Assembly (NCBI GenBank): GCA_026261815.1
Contig: JAMPIT010000481.1
Location: 1,054,001-1,118,000 of the forward strand
DNA: 64,000 nucleotides
Source of the DNA: Monarcha castaneiventris obscurior
Lineage: Eukaryota > Chordata > Aves > Passeriformes > Monarchidae
Direction: 5' to 3'
Shown here: positions 36,371-48,205 of the stretch, in pieces
How positions within the stretch are numbered: the first letter of the stretch is position 1
How the letters are laid out: every line of letters starts with the position of its first letter
The notes under the pieces: generated by a model
What the model was told of the DNA's origin: nothing
The model's database searches: none
What the model saw: the letters and a program-made list of their open reading frames with translations, nothing else
Program-made: the position numbers and the translations under genes

Positions 36371-36560
36371 TCCTTCCTTCCTTCCTTCCTTCCTTCCTTC
36401 CTTCCTTCCTTCCTTCCTTCCTTCCTTCCTTCCTTCCTTCCTTCCTTCCTTCCTTCCTTCCTTTTCCTTCCTTCCTTCCTTCCTTCCTTCCTTCCTTCCT
36501 TCCTTCCTTCCTTCCTTCCTTCCTTCCTTCCTTCCTTCCTTCCTTCCTTCCTTCCTTCCC
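36371..36560 (+). repeat. (TTCC)n tetranucleotide microsatellite
   Basis: About 190 nt of tandem TTCC, some 47 units, is broken only once by an extra TT near 36463. It is strictly pyrimidine on the plus strand and purine (GGAA) on the minus strand. Reading frames across it give repeats such as EGRK or SFLP and are not genes. Confidence 0.97.
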
Positions 36561-37533
36561 TCCAAGCTTCCAACATCCCAGTGCTTTCAGAAAGTTGGTG
36601 GCACTGGTTTTTGCCAAAACTATAGACAGAAATTATGATATCTGTCTAATTAGCGATTGTGTTTACTTATTCATGAGATGGCAACTTAGGCACCTGTGAT
36701 ACAAGAGAATTTGAGAAATCTTTTAGAGGCAAAGAAGTCAGCTCTGCCCACTGGAAATCCCCCATCCACTGAGTACCAGGGGAGATTGGCCAAGCCTTCT
36801 GCTCTAGAGGTCACAGGGCAAAAGGTGCGAGGGGCTGAGAGCCACAAGGCCAGTGTGAGCCAGCTCTGAGAACTGGGAGCACTGGTCCTGGTTTGCAGGA
36901 CTTCTTCCCACACCAGGAATTGGAAGGTGGATGGCAAAATTAAGGAAGACACAGAGCTGTTGCCCTGTGTTCCCTGCTGGTTAACTGCTTTGTTCTTACA
37001 TCATTTGTTTTGTGCTGTTTAGTGGGATGCTGACCAAGCTGCACAGGGAAACTGTCATTAATTATTAAGAAATTGTCTAATCCATCAGGACATCAGTATT
37101 GCTATAATGCTTCCCCTGAGGAGACCAAAAGAGCTTTGAGTAAGGAGTTGGAGGTGTTCCAGTGAGAACATGCAGCCCCAAAAACCAGCCTTACTTCTTA
37201 AGTTTGTTAAATGAAATTTCCAGATGTTTCCTTCCTTCTCAGCATTGCACACCAAAAAGGCACAATGGTTATTTTTTAGAAAATGAAATCAGTTTTCTGG
37301 GAAAGAAACATTGCTGAAGGGACTAAGAAACAGGATCCTGAGGGATGAAATGCCCCATGCCCCATGTCCCACCGTGTTATTACATGAAATAATACAAAAG
37401 GTCTGACCAAGGACTACTTTATAGTCATGGTAACACATTACAACCCGATTGAGCTCTTAAGCCAGAATGGAATAAAATCCCCTTGATTCACTTCCAGGTG
37501 CATGACAGACATGAAATATCATCACCCATTTAC

Positions 37534-37593
37534 CTTGCTGTTGCCCTTCTTTCGTCTGACTGATACACGACTAGGAGGATACCCCGGATCAAT
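37534..37593 (-). other. Exon-like 60-nt segment of unknown identity
   Basis: On the minus strand the segment follows a good acceptor, CCTGTTATCTTCAG|ATT, and ends at AGCAAG|GTAAATG. It is 60 nt long and open in phase 0, reading IDPGYPPSRV then SVRRKKGNSK. It contains three CpGs in an otherwise CpG-poor neighbourhood. I do not recognise the peptide. It could be an exon of an unlinked or lineage-specific transcript, or chance. Confidence 0.25.
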
Positions 37594-39402
37594 CTGAAGA
37601 TAACAGGATTTCATTTACTCTATTGCAGTGTCTGACCTCAACTTTCAGGTGCTGAGTTTTGTTCCTCTGGGACATTAAGCCAGAGCCAAGTATGCATCAT
37701 GTGTCAGAGATGGTGGAGATTGCCCACCCTGGTCACCCTCAGAGAGGGCTTTGGGCAATTCCACTACTCCTCTGCCAGTAATTCCCTACTGTGTGGCAGA
37801 AGAGGATGAAAAATTGCAGCACAGAAGGTTCTGTAGCTGGGTATGAATAAGCTCTGAATCCGTGTCTCTCAGTCCTTACACTCTGGGAGAAAGCAACTTC
37901 TCACTGGCATTTACTTGATGGCTTGAAGCAGGAAAAACCTCAATAAAGTATTATCTATGAATCACTCGAATTTAAGAAGAGGTTTTCATTAAATCTCTTG
38001 TTTCTGACCTTTCTTCTCCCCTCTTCCAATAAAGTCATGAATTAGGAGTGGAAGGCTCATGAGCTGCTGTCTGGAGTGATAAGGACACTTCCCTTCAGCT
38101 GATTCAAAGGCTTCTTTCCTAACCATGAGAGCAAGGCTGCAACAGGACTCTTCATCCTTAAATGTGAAAGCTTCGCTCTCGCTCTCTGCAGTTCCAGGTG
38201 GCTGTGATTCATCTTGGAGCTCTTGGAAGCCAGGACTTCTCAGGACGCTCTGCATCCTGCTGACAGCTACAGCTGCAGATGGCTTTTCCTCTTGAGGCCA
38301 ATGCTGTGCATCCCCTCTCTTCTTTAAAGATGTTTGTGACAGGACTGTGAGCCAGGGATGGTCAGAAGCAATTCTGGTGGAAAAAGCTGGTTCTTTGGAA
38401 CCTTCACAGGAGCAGAAAAACCCAGTTTGTACAAAGCTTTTGCCAGACATTGGTTCTAAAGTTCTGTGAAATTAAATTTTGTGTTGAATTGAAAAAGCAT
38501 CTATGTAAGCCTCACTGTCCCTTTGTGATCTTCAGAACAGCCTTGGATGATTTTAGTCTCCCTCAGGGTTTAATTTATACCCCAGCCTTTGAAGAAAATA
38601 CTGCTTGTATCATCATGGCATCGGCATTTGGTGAATAAATAAGTTTGCAAAAAATACAGTAATCCTTGTCTACATTAAAGAATCTACTAATCCAGGGTGA
38701 GAAGTTTGAATGTGGCAAATATTATCCTGACACAAGAAAGCAGCTTTTCAGAGGAAAATAATTTCTGAAGGGGTTTTGACTTCTCTGTGCTAACAGTGTG
38801 TGGTAAGTTTACCAATAATTAAATCCACTGCAATTTCACTAATTGTTTGATTAGGGGCAATTCTCTAGACATTCTAATGTGTCAGGTTTTCAATGACAGA
38901 GCTGACAGATTGGTCTCTTATTTTCCTATTGCTATAAATCACAGAGTGTGACTTGCTAGGAAACTCGAAGTACAGAAATGAGACACAATGAAATGCAGAA
39001 CCGCACAGGGACTGCAGTGTTTACATTTCATTCTAAGCAATAAAACAAAGGAAAAATACCTGAGGGAGGGAATCTGTGTGTGCAAATGGTTCCCTCAGAG
39101 GCAAAATCAAGCCTTGCACAATTAAATTGAGGCACAATTACGTGGAACACAGAAATGTACATTTTTTTGTAAAAAAAGCCCCAAACCCTCTTTGTTTCAT
39201 CAATAATAAAGAAGCGATAGCAAAAGGAGTGAAGGTAGAAGAGGTTTTATGTGAGAGTGAAGGAAATGACATGAACAGCCCAGCTGTGACACACCAGAGG
39301 GAATGGGCCTGGATTCCACATATTTCCAGCATGGGAACGTCCTCAAGGATCTCTCATGCAAAAGACAGGTTCGTGCAAATAGAAATGGCCACTACTGCCC
39401 TG

Positions 39403-39444
39403 GGATCAGGATCAGGATCAGGATCAGGATCAGGATCAGGATCA
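39403..39444 (+). repeat. (GGATCA)7 hexanucleotide repeat
   Basis: Seven perfect tandem copies of GGATCA. In one frame this reads (GS)n, in another (IR)n, and on the other strand (DP)n. The surrounding open frames show no family similarity. Confidence 0.95.
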
Positions 39445-40710
39445 GGGGGATCTCTCCCTGGCCTCGAGATATAAAGGACATAATGGGGTTCAGGAAGAAG
39501 AGGTGTGACTTTCAGTCCTTTTTCTGGAGATTGCCCTGTGGTGAGAGTTTGGGTCTCCTGCTTCAGGTAGATCCTTGTCTCTGCTTTTGTGAGCTCTGCT
39601 CCATAATCTGCTTTAACAAAATGCAAAAATCTTGATTAAGAAAAAACCCCCATCAAGAGCTGTTCTCATTGTCTCCAGGAAATCCGACATTGTCTAAGAT
39701 CCTGGCCTGCTTTGTGTTCCCATCAATCAGCCCCTTTTCCTCATGAAGTCCTGCCCTGTTTCTCCAGGTCCATGTCTTTTCACGAACCTCAAAGCATTGC
39801 CAGAGAGCCTTGATGGCTTTCAGTTCTTGGAATCTCACTGTTTCCTTTGTCCTGGCATGTCGTTTGCATGCAGATCTGCTCTTTAAAGAGAGCTGGAGCA
39901 TCAGTCAAGTGGATTACAGGAAGCTGGCAGATTCCAAAGGCTTTATGAAAAATAGTCTTTTTTTGCCAGGCAGATTGTCCCTTGAAAAGGGAATTCCATC
40001 AAAGCTGTGAGCCTCAGATCATTTATGAAATACATACATGCTTCATTTTTGCCCACGACATGGATGAAACTCTGTTGAAAAGAAGTTATTTCTCTTTACC
40101 ACTCTTTTAATGTCCCATAAATTAAGAAAGAGCAGCAAATAAAATAAGAGGCCATTATCACTTATTATTCCATAACCTTTCCATTCAGACACAGTCTCTG
40201 AAAAACTAATTAAGGCACTAGTGGTGGCTAATGCATGCACTCCAAATAATGCACACTCGGGCTCTATTTTCAGCAAGAGCAGCCGAGGTTCATTAACATT
40301 ACACACCAACAAATGAATTCAGTCTGGGACAGTGCCTCTGGATTAAACTTTCCACAGCCCACTTAACTAGAGCTTTGGTGTGTGTTTGACAGACACTTTA
40401 AACTCCCTGGAGACCCTCTGCTCTCCCCTTTTCATTCCAGCCCCTTCTAAAGGCCAGATTCTGGCTGCTCTCAGCTTGATTAGTGGCTTGCTCGTTCCAT
40501 GGAGTTTAAGTGAGATGAACTGCAGGGCTGAATGTTGTCCCATCTGGGGAAAGGTAACAGAATGGGATCGAAATGGTGGTGATGATAACAAAAGGATAAT
40601 TTTTACTTATTCCATCACAGCCACAGCTCAGAAAATTGGTTTCAGGTAAGACCCTGGGCTGGGATTCAAAAAAAGGGTCAGCCTTAAGCTGAAACCTTAA
40701 ACTATAAAAT

Positions 40711-40982
40711 AGTGACAGGACAAGGGAGAATGGCTTTAAAGTGGAAGAGAGTAGGTTTAAATTAGATGTTAGGAAAAAATTCTTCCCTGTGAGGGTGGGG
40801 AGGCCCTGGCACAGGGTGCCCAGAGAAGCTGTGGCTGCCCCATCCCTGGAAGTGCCCAAGGCCAGGCTGGATGGGGCTTGGAGCAACCTGGGATAGTGGA
40901 AGGTGTCCCTGCCCATGGCAGGGGGTGGAACAAGGTGAGCTTTAAGTTCCCTTCCAGCCCAAACCATTCTGTGGTTCTGTGA
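40711..40982 (+). mobile_element. CR1 LINE 3' fragment
   Basis: It runs 'agtgacaggacaaggg', 'ttagatgttaggaaaaaatt', 'gcacagggtgcccagagaag', 'catccctggaagtgcccaag', 'cctgcccatggcaggggg' and ends 'ccattctgtggttctgtg'. This is a 5'-truncated CR1 copy of about 270 nt. Confidence 0.9.
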
Positions 40983-43730
40983 AACTCGAGTGAGATCGCA
41001 GTCCCTGTTTCCCTACCTTGTCTATTCACAAAATTACTGCAATAACTCTTCAGGAAGAGTCTTTCTACCCTCTGCCTTCAGCTTCCAACATGTTTTCAGC
41101 AGGTCCTGCCTCTCAGCAAGAGATCTGCAGTGACTGTCACAGTGAGACTTACACAGGGAATGCAGGAAAGGTGCAAATTGACCAAATTACACAAATTTGT
41201 GCCGTGAGAAGCAGAAGAATGGACAGCCAAGCCTTGGAGTCTCTGACAGATGGGGATGCCAGGTTGGACTGTCCCTACCTCAGAGGGATGACAAGTTGTA
41301 AAAACCCAAGCAGTCAGCCAAAAATCCTGCAGATGAAGCTGCTGGAATCACCAGCAGGTGTTGGGAAGCGGAACCAGCTGAAGAGGCTGCCAGACACCCA
41401 CAGTCAGCAGGATGGGGATCCCTCTGCTCATCGCGTGGGTTTGATTGAAAGGAGATTCAAACAGGAGTTTTTTTTCTTACAGGTGGCAGCTCTATGCAAA
41501 TTTGAAAGTGAGAGTTGATAAATACACACTTAGGGATTGCTTTTACCATCCTTTTTGATTTTTATGTTGGTGTTTTATGCGTTTCCTCGGAAAAGTGAGG
41601 AAACAAATACTGCGGTAATAATTAATGGGTTGGCTAATTGAATTGCTGCCCTTTTCAGTCACGTGATCAGCTGGTATTCACAGCTTTTTAGAGTTTTTTT
41701 CCATTAGGATGAGAAGTGGTTGATGTCTGCCTTGGATCTTCTTTGGTATGAATTGATGAGGAATATACAGAAATTTTCAGTGAACATTGCAGAAGCACAG
41801 CAGGCAGTTCTCTTGATGAGAAAATCCTTGTCTGGACCTCCTGCATGTGCTCCCTCCAGGGAGATCTGCTTTTCTCTCTGCTCTTGAGGAATCACAGAAA
41901 CCCAGGGAGTCTGAGAGAGCCCTGCTTCACCCAGTGACCCTGTGCAATACGAAAACAAGGTGAGAAGTGGCAGTGGCACGAGGTTTTTTGAGGTACGGTT
42001 TGTTAAACTGTGCTTTATAACAAGCACAGGACGCTACTTCTGCCAAAACATGATCACGTTTAAAAGCAGAGAAGCTCCTGCAGCCCCTCAGAGTAGGAAT
42101 TTCTGTGTACTCCAGGGAGCTGATGTGTTACCTGGAGCCATCTGAGCTGTCTGAAAGGTCTTGATGGCACCATTCCTGCAGCTCCATGGTACAGGAGCAC
42201 TGAGTCCATCCCTAGCCTTCATCTCAAGCAGAAAATCCTTAGAAATCATCAGCAGCTCCATATATAGTATAAAAACTCCCTCAAGTAATAGGAAAGGCAT
42301 TTGGGGAGGCTGAATCGGTAGAGAAAATGCTTTGTGGTACTCTCACCTTTGTCTTTCAGATACACACAGTGCACAGTGTTTCCTCACAATCCCACAACTT
42401 CAGAGCTCCCAGGACACAGAGCTCTGTGTTCTGATGAGGGTGTTTGGATGGAGGGACTCCACACACCCACACAAAAACACATATCTGCATGTTCTCAGTG
42501 CCACAGCAGGACTTGATCCACACCTCCCTTCTGTCACAGGGTCTCCTGGCTCTGAGATGTCCCATTTTACCCTGTGTGCTCCCTGACATGCCCTGTGTCC
42601 TGAGCTGGGTGTGCACGGATGAGGCAGTGAATTAATCTGGCCTGAGATAGCTCAAATGGCAAAAATCCTTTACTTATCTGCCAAGAAAACTGCAAATGTG
42701 CTTCAGCTGAGTCTGTCAACATGAGAGGAGCAGAGGGTTGCCCAGTCAGCCAGAAGATGAATTTGTGCATGTTCTGTCAACTGCTGGAGATTGGAATGTC
42801 AATATTGAGCCTAATAAACTTCTGGTTTCTAAAACATTAGCTGTGCTGAGATCATGTTTAATAACAATCTGGCCTACCTCAGGTCATGCAGTGATCTGCA
42901 GCACTGTCTCTGGTGGTGTTGCCAACGCTCTGGTTTCTCAGGTCTGCTTAGGTGTGTGATTCACCCAAATTAAATTGTGGCCCTGGGCGGCTTCGCTCTC
43001 AAACCTTCCGAGTGCAAAGCAAAGGAGGTAATTTAAAATAAAAGATGGAGTCCAGAGACTGAGAGATTAATATATTTTCTTAGATTTCTCCAGAGAAACT
43101 GAAGCAGAGGGCAGGTCCAGAATGAACACAAGCAAATATCCTCCTAAGGAGTGTGTGACCCCACGAATTTAAGGGTTGGCCCCTACAAAAGGGCCAATAA
43201 AATCTCTGTGACTAATCGGGCTTTTAAAAAACCAGAAGCTAAAAGTCTCAGATCCCTCTGTGGTGCAGACAACTGCTTCCCATCCAACTTGCACAGGATT
43301 TGGAAGTGCAGGGAGCGCTGATGGATGCCTGGGTACTGAAATGCCTTAATTACACTGCCTTCCCCAGAGTTCATCTTCGTGGCATATACAGAGTGCAAGG
43401 AAAATATTGAACACAGACATTTCTTTTCTTTGTTTTTGTCTTGGCTGGATTAATTAAAGATGTCATTGATCCTGACAGGACTGCCTTGGGGTAGCAATGG
43501 CTGATGCTGTGCTTGCTACAAATAGCTGGTGATGAGGGTAGACACAGGGATTTTTTTGTGCTATATTATTCCATTCGAGTCCACTTGAGTTCCTTTGGAA
43601 CAACATTTCTCTCTAGAATTATTGCATTCTCCCTCTATTTATTGGTAATGTGTGGTAACTTATTCCCTGACACGGGAAATGAAATTGGTTTCTGGAGACT
43701 GCAGGGTTTTTGTCTGAATATTCTTTAAAT

Positions 43731-43880
43731 CACAGAATCACAGACTGGTTCGGCTTGGAAGGGACTTTAAATTTCATCTCACTCCATCCTCCTGCCACGA
43801 ACAGGGACACCTTCCACTGTCCCAGGTTGCTCCAAGCCCCATCCAGCCTGGTTTTGAACGCTTCCAGGGATGGGCAATCA
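43731..43880 (-). mobile_element. CR1 LINE 3'-end fragment
   Basis: 'cacagaatcacagactggtt', 'ggcttggaagggactttaaa', 'acaccttccactgtcccagg' and 'gcttccagggatgggca' are the reverse complement of the CR1 3' end. Confidence 0.85.
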
Positions 43881-46800
43881 ACAAATGCAAAGCAATAATT
43901 TAAAGAGAAAATGGGAAACGCTTCCCACCCAGATACCTGAGCGCTGGTGAATTAGAATAGTGCTCATCTTGCACATATCACAAAGAAGTTCCTAAAGATT
44001 TCATATCAAAGCCAGGATTCAGTTGTCAAATGCTGGCAGATTGGAGCTTCCAAAGATGGGGAAGGATGGAATAAATGGATTTGTGGGCAGAGGGCAGGTG
44101 ACAGGGTCAGAAGCGTGTGACAGATCCATTTCTCCCAGAGCCCTGCAATTTATCCTGTGACTGTCACTTCCATTTAGGAGGTCTGGATTGACTTGGTGAC
44201 CCAGAGGTGAGTGATGGGCGTGGAGCATCTGTCTTGGTTCTAATCAGGCTGCAGCCATGGCACTGCTTGGGTGCCTTAGAGGCACAAATGCATTTGTCAC
44301 TGTAGTACCCTCTGCTTGGGCAACAATACTGAGATTTTTCTTATTTATTTTGGAGACATCAGGAGAATAAATACGATGTTACAGGTCTTGCAGAGCAGGA
44401 ACTAAGGCATGTTCTTCTCACTGCCAGTCTCCACAAGACTCACTTGTCCGGTGGCATCCTAAAAACCTGTTCTGTGTAATCTATTCCTCCAGGGACTTCT
44501 GAATACGTAATATATACCTGCTAAAAATAAATCCGCAGAAGATAGAGTTAAACAAGTTTTTCACTACTTCGCCAAGAGTGTGATCATTTTTAAATCAGAT
44601 GTGCCCTGTTTTCTGTATTATAAATGATTGCCTTTGATAGAAAAATCTCACTTGTACATCAGCTTCTCCTCCACATCCATTTATGCTTGATACATCTCTA
44701 AATCAGTGATGGCTAAATTACAGGTGACTCATGGACAGTAATCAATGCTAAATCAAGTTGGATTCCTCTGATGAGAAGCGTGGAAGACAGAAATAAGGTG
44801 CCTGAAACTTCAGACCTTTCCCAGGAAACACCTTGTTCTTCGTATAAACCCAGCAAATGCTTGTCTGTTACCAGGGACAGAGCTTCTAAATCAGCCTGGT
44901 TCCAAAGAGATCTCCATGAGTAGTTATTTATTTGGTGGCATATAGTTTCAGGAAAGAAGAAAAAAAAGAAGAAGAGCTGTCTGTCTGGCCTTAATTTCTG
45001 TGCCAACACTTCTTTTCCCCACACTTCTGAGTTCCCTTAATTGTTCCTTTCTTCCTTTCTTGCCATGTTCAGGCTGTGCACGCCACTCCCTGAGCCACAC
45101 TAGGACTCTAACGAGAACCAGGAAATGTAATTATTCCCACTCTCTCTGTTTTCATTACGTCCGGATTAATAGTCTTCCTTTTCCCAACAACCTCTGCTGA
45201 CAGGGAGCCATTATCATATGATGCACATAGACTGAGTACAAATTCAGGTTAATACCCCAGGATGCTGTGTAATGCACTGTCCTGCTGCTGAGCTTAATCT
45301 AATCCAACGTGATGGAGGAGGCACCACGGCACAGCTCAGTGTTTCAGAGCAGGATGCATCATCTTGCCAAATTTTGCAGAGGGCTGGCTCAAAAGCTGTC
45401 ATCCTGCACCCAAATCTCCCACCCCAGTGTATGGGGCAGTGGTGGCTGCTTGTTTCAGTGCCACCCTGGCCTCTCGTGACCATCTCTGAGGAGAGCAGTG
45501 AGGGAAGAAAGGCTGTCAGAGGAGCATCCTAAAACTACCACCAATCCAGCCCCCTGCCACTCAGCTCAATGAGGTTTTCCCTTAAATCTTCTATATGAAA
45601 ATGAGCTCAGGGTCAGAGGGAGCAGAGGGCACGGAGGATGCCAACAGAGGATAGGGAGCAAGGGAGATCCTGTGGCCATATGCAACCACCCAAAAAAGAT
45701 TAAATTAGAGGTGTGAACACAGCACGTTCCTGGATCGTGCCAAGAAGTTTAATTAAAGTCACTTGCTGTAGCTGAGTGACCCACTTTCACTCACAGCTAT
45801 CACATCTGATGTGATGTTTTAGGAGATGGGCTACAAGAGCAGAACAGCATTTCCATCTCTCTGTCTTTTCTTTTTTCCCTTTCCAAGCAGAGGAAACGAC
45901 AAATTCACTTGGCAGGCAGGTGAGGATGATGAACTTTTTATGTTGTAGTTGTGGTAAAAACCACTGACACGTGACAGTGTCTAGCTTGTCTAGATCCCAG
46001 CTCTGTCAATAGTTCCTCCAATCCCACAATCCCTTTTTCTCTAGGGGCAAAGTTGAGGTGGAGAGACAACTCTATCTAGAAAACGTGAGCAGTTTGCCTT
46101 TGCTTCTGTGTTCTCTCCTCACGTGTGCCAGTGAGTTTAGAATTGCAGAGTCTGCACTGCTCAGCAGTGCACAGTCTTATCTCTGTCTGGGACAGATTTT
46201 GCCTGACCCTGGACTCCCTGGCGTGCTCACCATAATATATTCCCAGATCTGGCAATTTTCTTCTCCCTATCTTGCAGGTCACTGCAAATCATTACTGCAA
46301 TGGCACCACTACACACCTCTAGGGGAAATTCCCACATCTGCCCTGGATCTGGTGGGAGATAAACCAGTGAAAAATGGTGCACGAAGTGTTGGAAATTGTT
46401 CCAATCATACTCCAAGAATCTTACAGATTGTCATCTTTGATCCTGCTATTTCTCCTAAGAATGAGGCCATACTCTGAGCCAGAGGAAGCAGCAAGGTAGA
46501 AATAATTTGGCTGGTTATTTTTTTTATTGTTATGGAGGGTTTTTATTCTCTCCTAATGCAGTTACAGCTGTTTGATTCATTGGACCTTGGTGTAACTCCC
46601 TTTGGCAAACTGTGCACTAAGACCCAGAGCTACCACCTGCACATCAGCAGGAAGCTCCACTCTTCTTTCCACAAAGACACAGATTTATGACAGCTGCTGT
46701 CTTCATTTCTATAGCAAAGTTAATTTAAATTTATCATTCAATTCAAATCCAGGGAAAGTTACAGTCCCCAGCAGCCCTCACAACCATTCATTTTCTAGCA

Positions 46801-48150
46801 ACAATAACTCTGACTAAACAATAGAATCTTGCTTGTGAAGACTCAATAAAAGTTATGCTGATACTTGAGAAAAAAATGTTGCTTATCTTCAGCCCATGAA
46901 AGGAGGAAACTCCTGTCACAGCGATGAGCCCAAAGTGACGCTTTAGATCTGGTGTTCCAGATCTACTGGATTTTGGCCAGAGTGGAAACCAAAAGTAGGC
47001 AAGGGGTGTCCAAGTTAGAGCAACATCAAACCCAGAGGGACTTGGCTTTGCTGTTGTCTAGAGGTGCTTCAGTAAACTAAGTAATACTTGGGAGAAAGCA
47101 CTGCTTTCTAACGTTGACATTTTGCCATCTTTTCTCATTAACGGGATGTGACAGGACAGAAATATCACACGTCCATGGCTTGGATTCATTTCAGTCGCTG
47201 CTCTTAAAGGCACCAGTAGTGCTTCCACCTCAGAGGCAGACTCCAGTTCTGCACTGAACAGAACCACCCCAAACCCCAGGAAACTGCCCACTGCTAGAAT
47301 AAAACACCTTCCCCAGGAGCAGGGAAGGAGAAAGAGACCTAAAAGATCCGACAAAGAAAGATGCTGAGAAAAGATATGACAACTCAGAGAGATTTCATTT
47401 CTTCCAAAGAATGGTTTGGCTTGACCTCTTCTCTCATTAATATAATTTCCCACATTTCTGCCCTTGCTGTGTATCTTACATCCTGCCATTGTTGAAAAGA
47501 GAGGCTGGAGAGACTGAAAAACATTAAAATCACAGCTATATCCCAATTCATCTTTTCCCTCCTCCAGTCCTTCTTCCAAAGAGAGCAGTAAGAGGCATCC
47601 CAATCCAAGAAAATGCTCCTTCCAGCTTCCCCCACAGCTGCTGGGAGCAAATGGTTTCTTCCCTGCAGTGGGTGGGTTGCTAATTGCTTCCCTGCCCTCC
47701 ACCCTCCCCCGGGATTGCCCAGTGCCTCCAGTTCTCATCAGAAGCAACTAATGATTGGCAGAGAGCTCAAGGCTTCAGCAGCTCCTGCTGGGGATGTCAC
47801 TACAAATTTGGGAGAGGCAGGAACACAGGGAGACAAGCCTGGGAGAGGAGAGAAACTGCAAAGGGCAGCCCATTCCCCTAACACGGCCTGGGCCAACCTG
47901 CATCTTTTCATGGATATTCCTGAGCTGAAGGAACAGCCTTTCACTGTGCTCAGAAATCAATTTTTGCTTTGTGTCTGTGTTGTTTAATCAATATAATAAA
48001 AGCTGAAGTAGCTGCGGGTGCCTTTGATATAACAGGAGTTGGCAATCACTGACCTAAGGTAAATAAATATAATTTGTGGTAAGTCCCTCTGCATACGAAC
48101 GGAATCTTGACATTTCCTCTCATATTTAAGGCCTGATCTATAAGACAGGT

Positions 48151-48205
48151 TATAGAATTATTAAGGTTGGAAAATACCTCTAAGATGATCGAGTCCTACC
48201 ATCTG
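48151..48205 (-). mobile_element. Short CR1-type 3'-end fragment
   Basis: 'tatagaattattaaggttgg' and 'ctaagatgatcgagtcc' resemble the reverse complement of a CR1-type 3' end of a different subfamily from the other copies here. It is only about 55 nt, so the family call is tentative. Confidence 0.55.

Larger units (their letters stand above)
35431..40710. other. Intergenic stretch with microsatellites and exon-like segments
   Basis: It contains the TTCC microsatellite, the GGATCA repeat, a 60-nt exon-like segment at 37534-37593 and a 153-codon open frame at 37989-38450 on the minus strand. No gene family is recognised. Confidence 0.5.

Noticed and set aside
36164..36699. Open frames with long EGRK, GRKE or SFLP repeats
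   Set aside because: They are translations of the TTCC microsatellite, not genes.
39076..39474. 132-codon plus-strand frame ending in Gly-Ser repeats
   Set aside because: The repeat part is the GGATCA microsatellite and the remainder shows no family similarity or splice context.
41018..41518. 166-codon plus-strand frame next to a CR1 copy
   Set aside because: No recognised domain, no clear promoter or splice signal; its length is within what chance can give in 45 kb.
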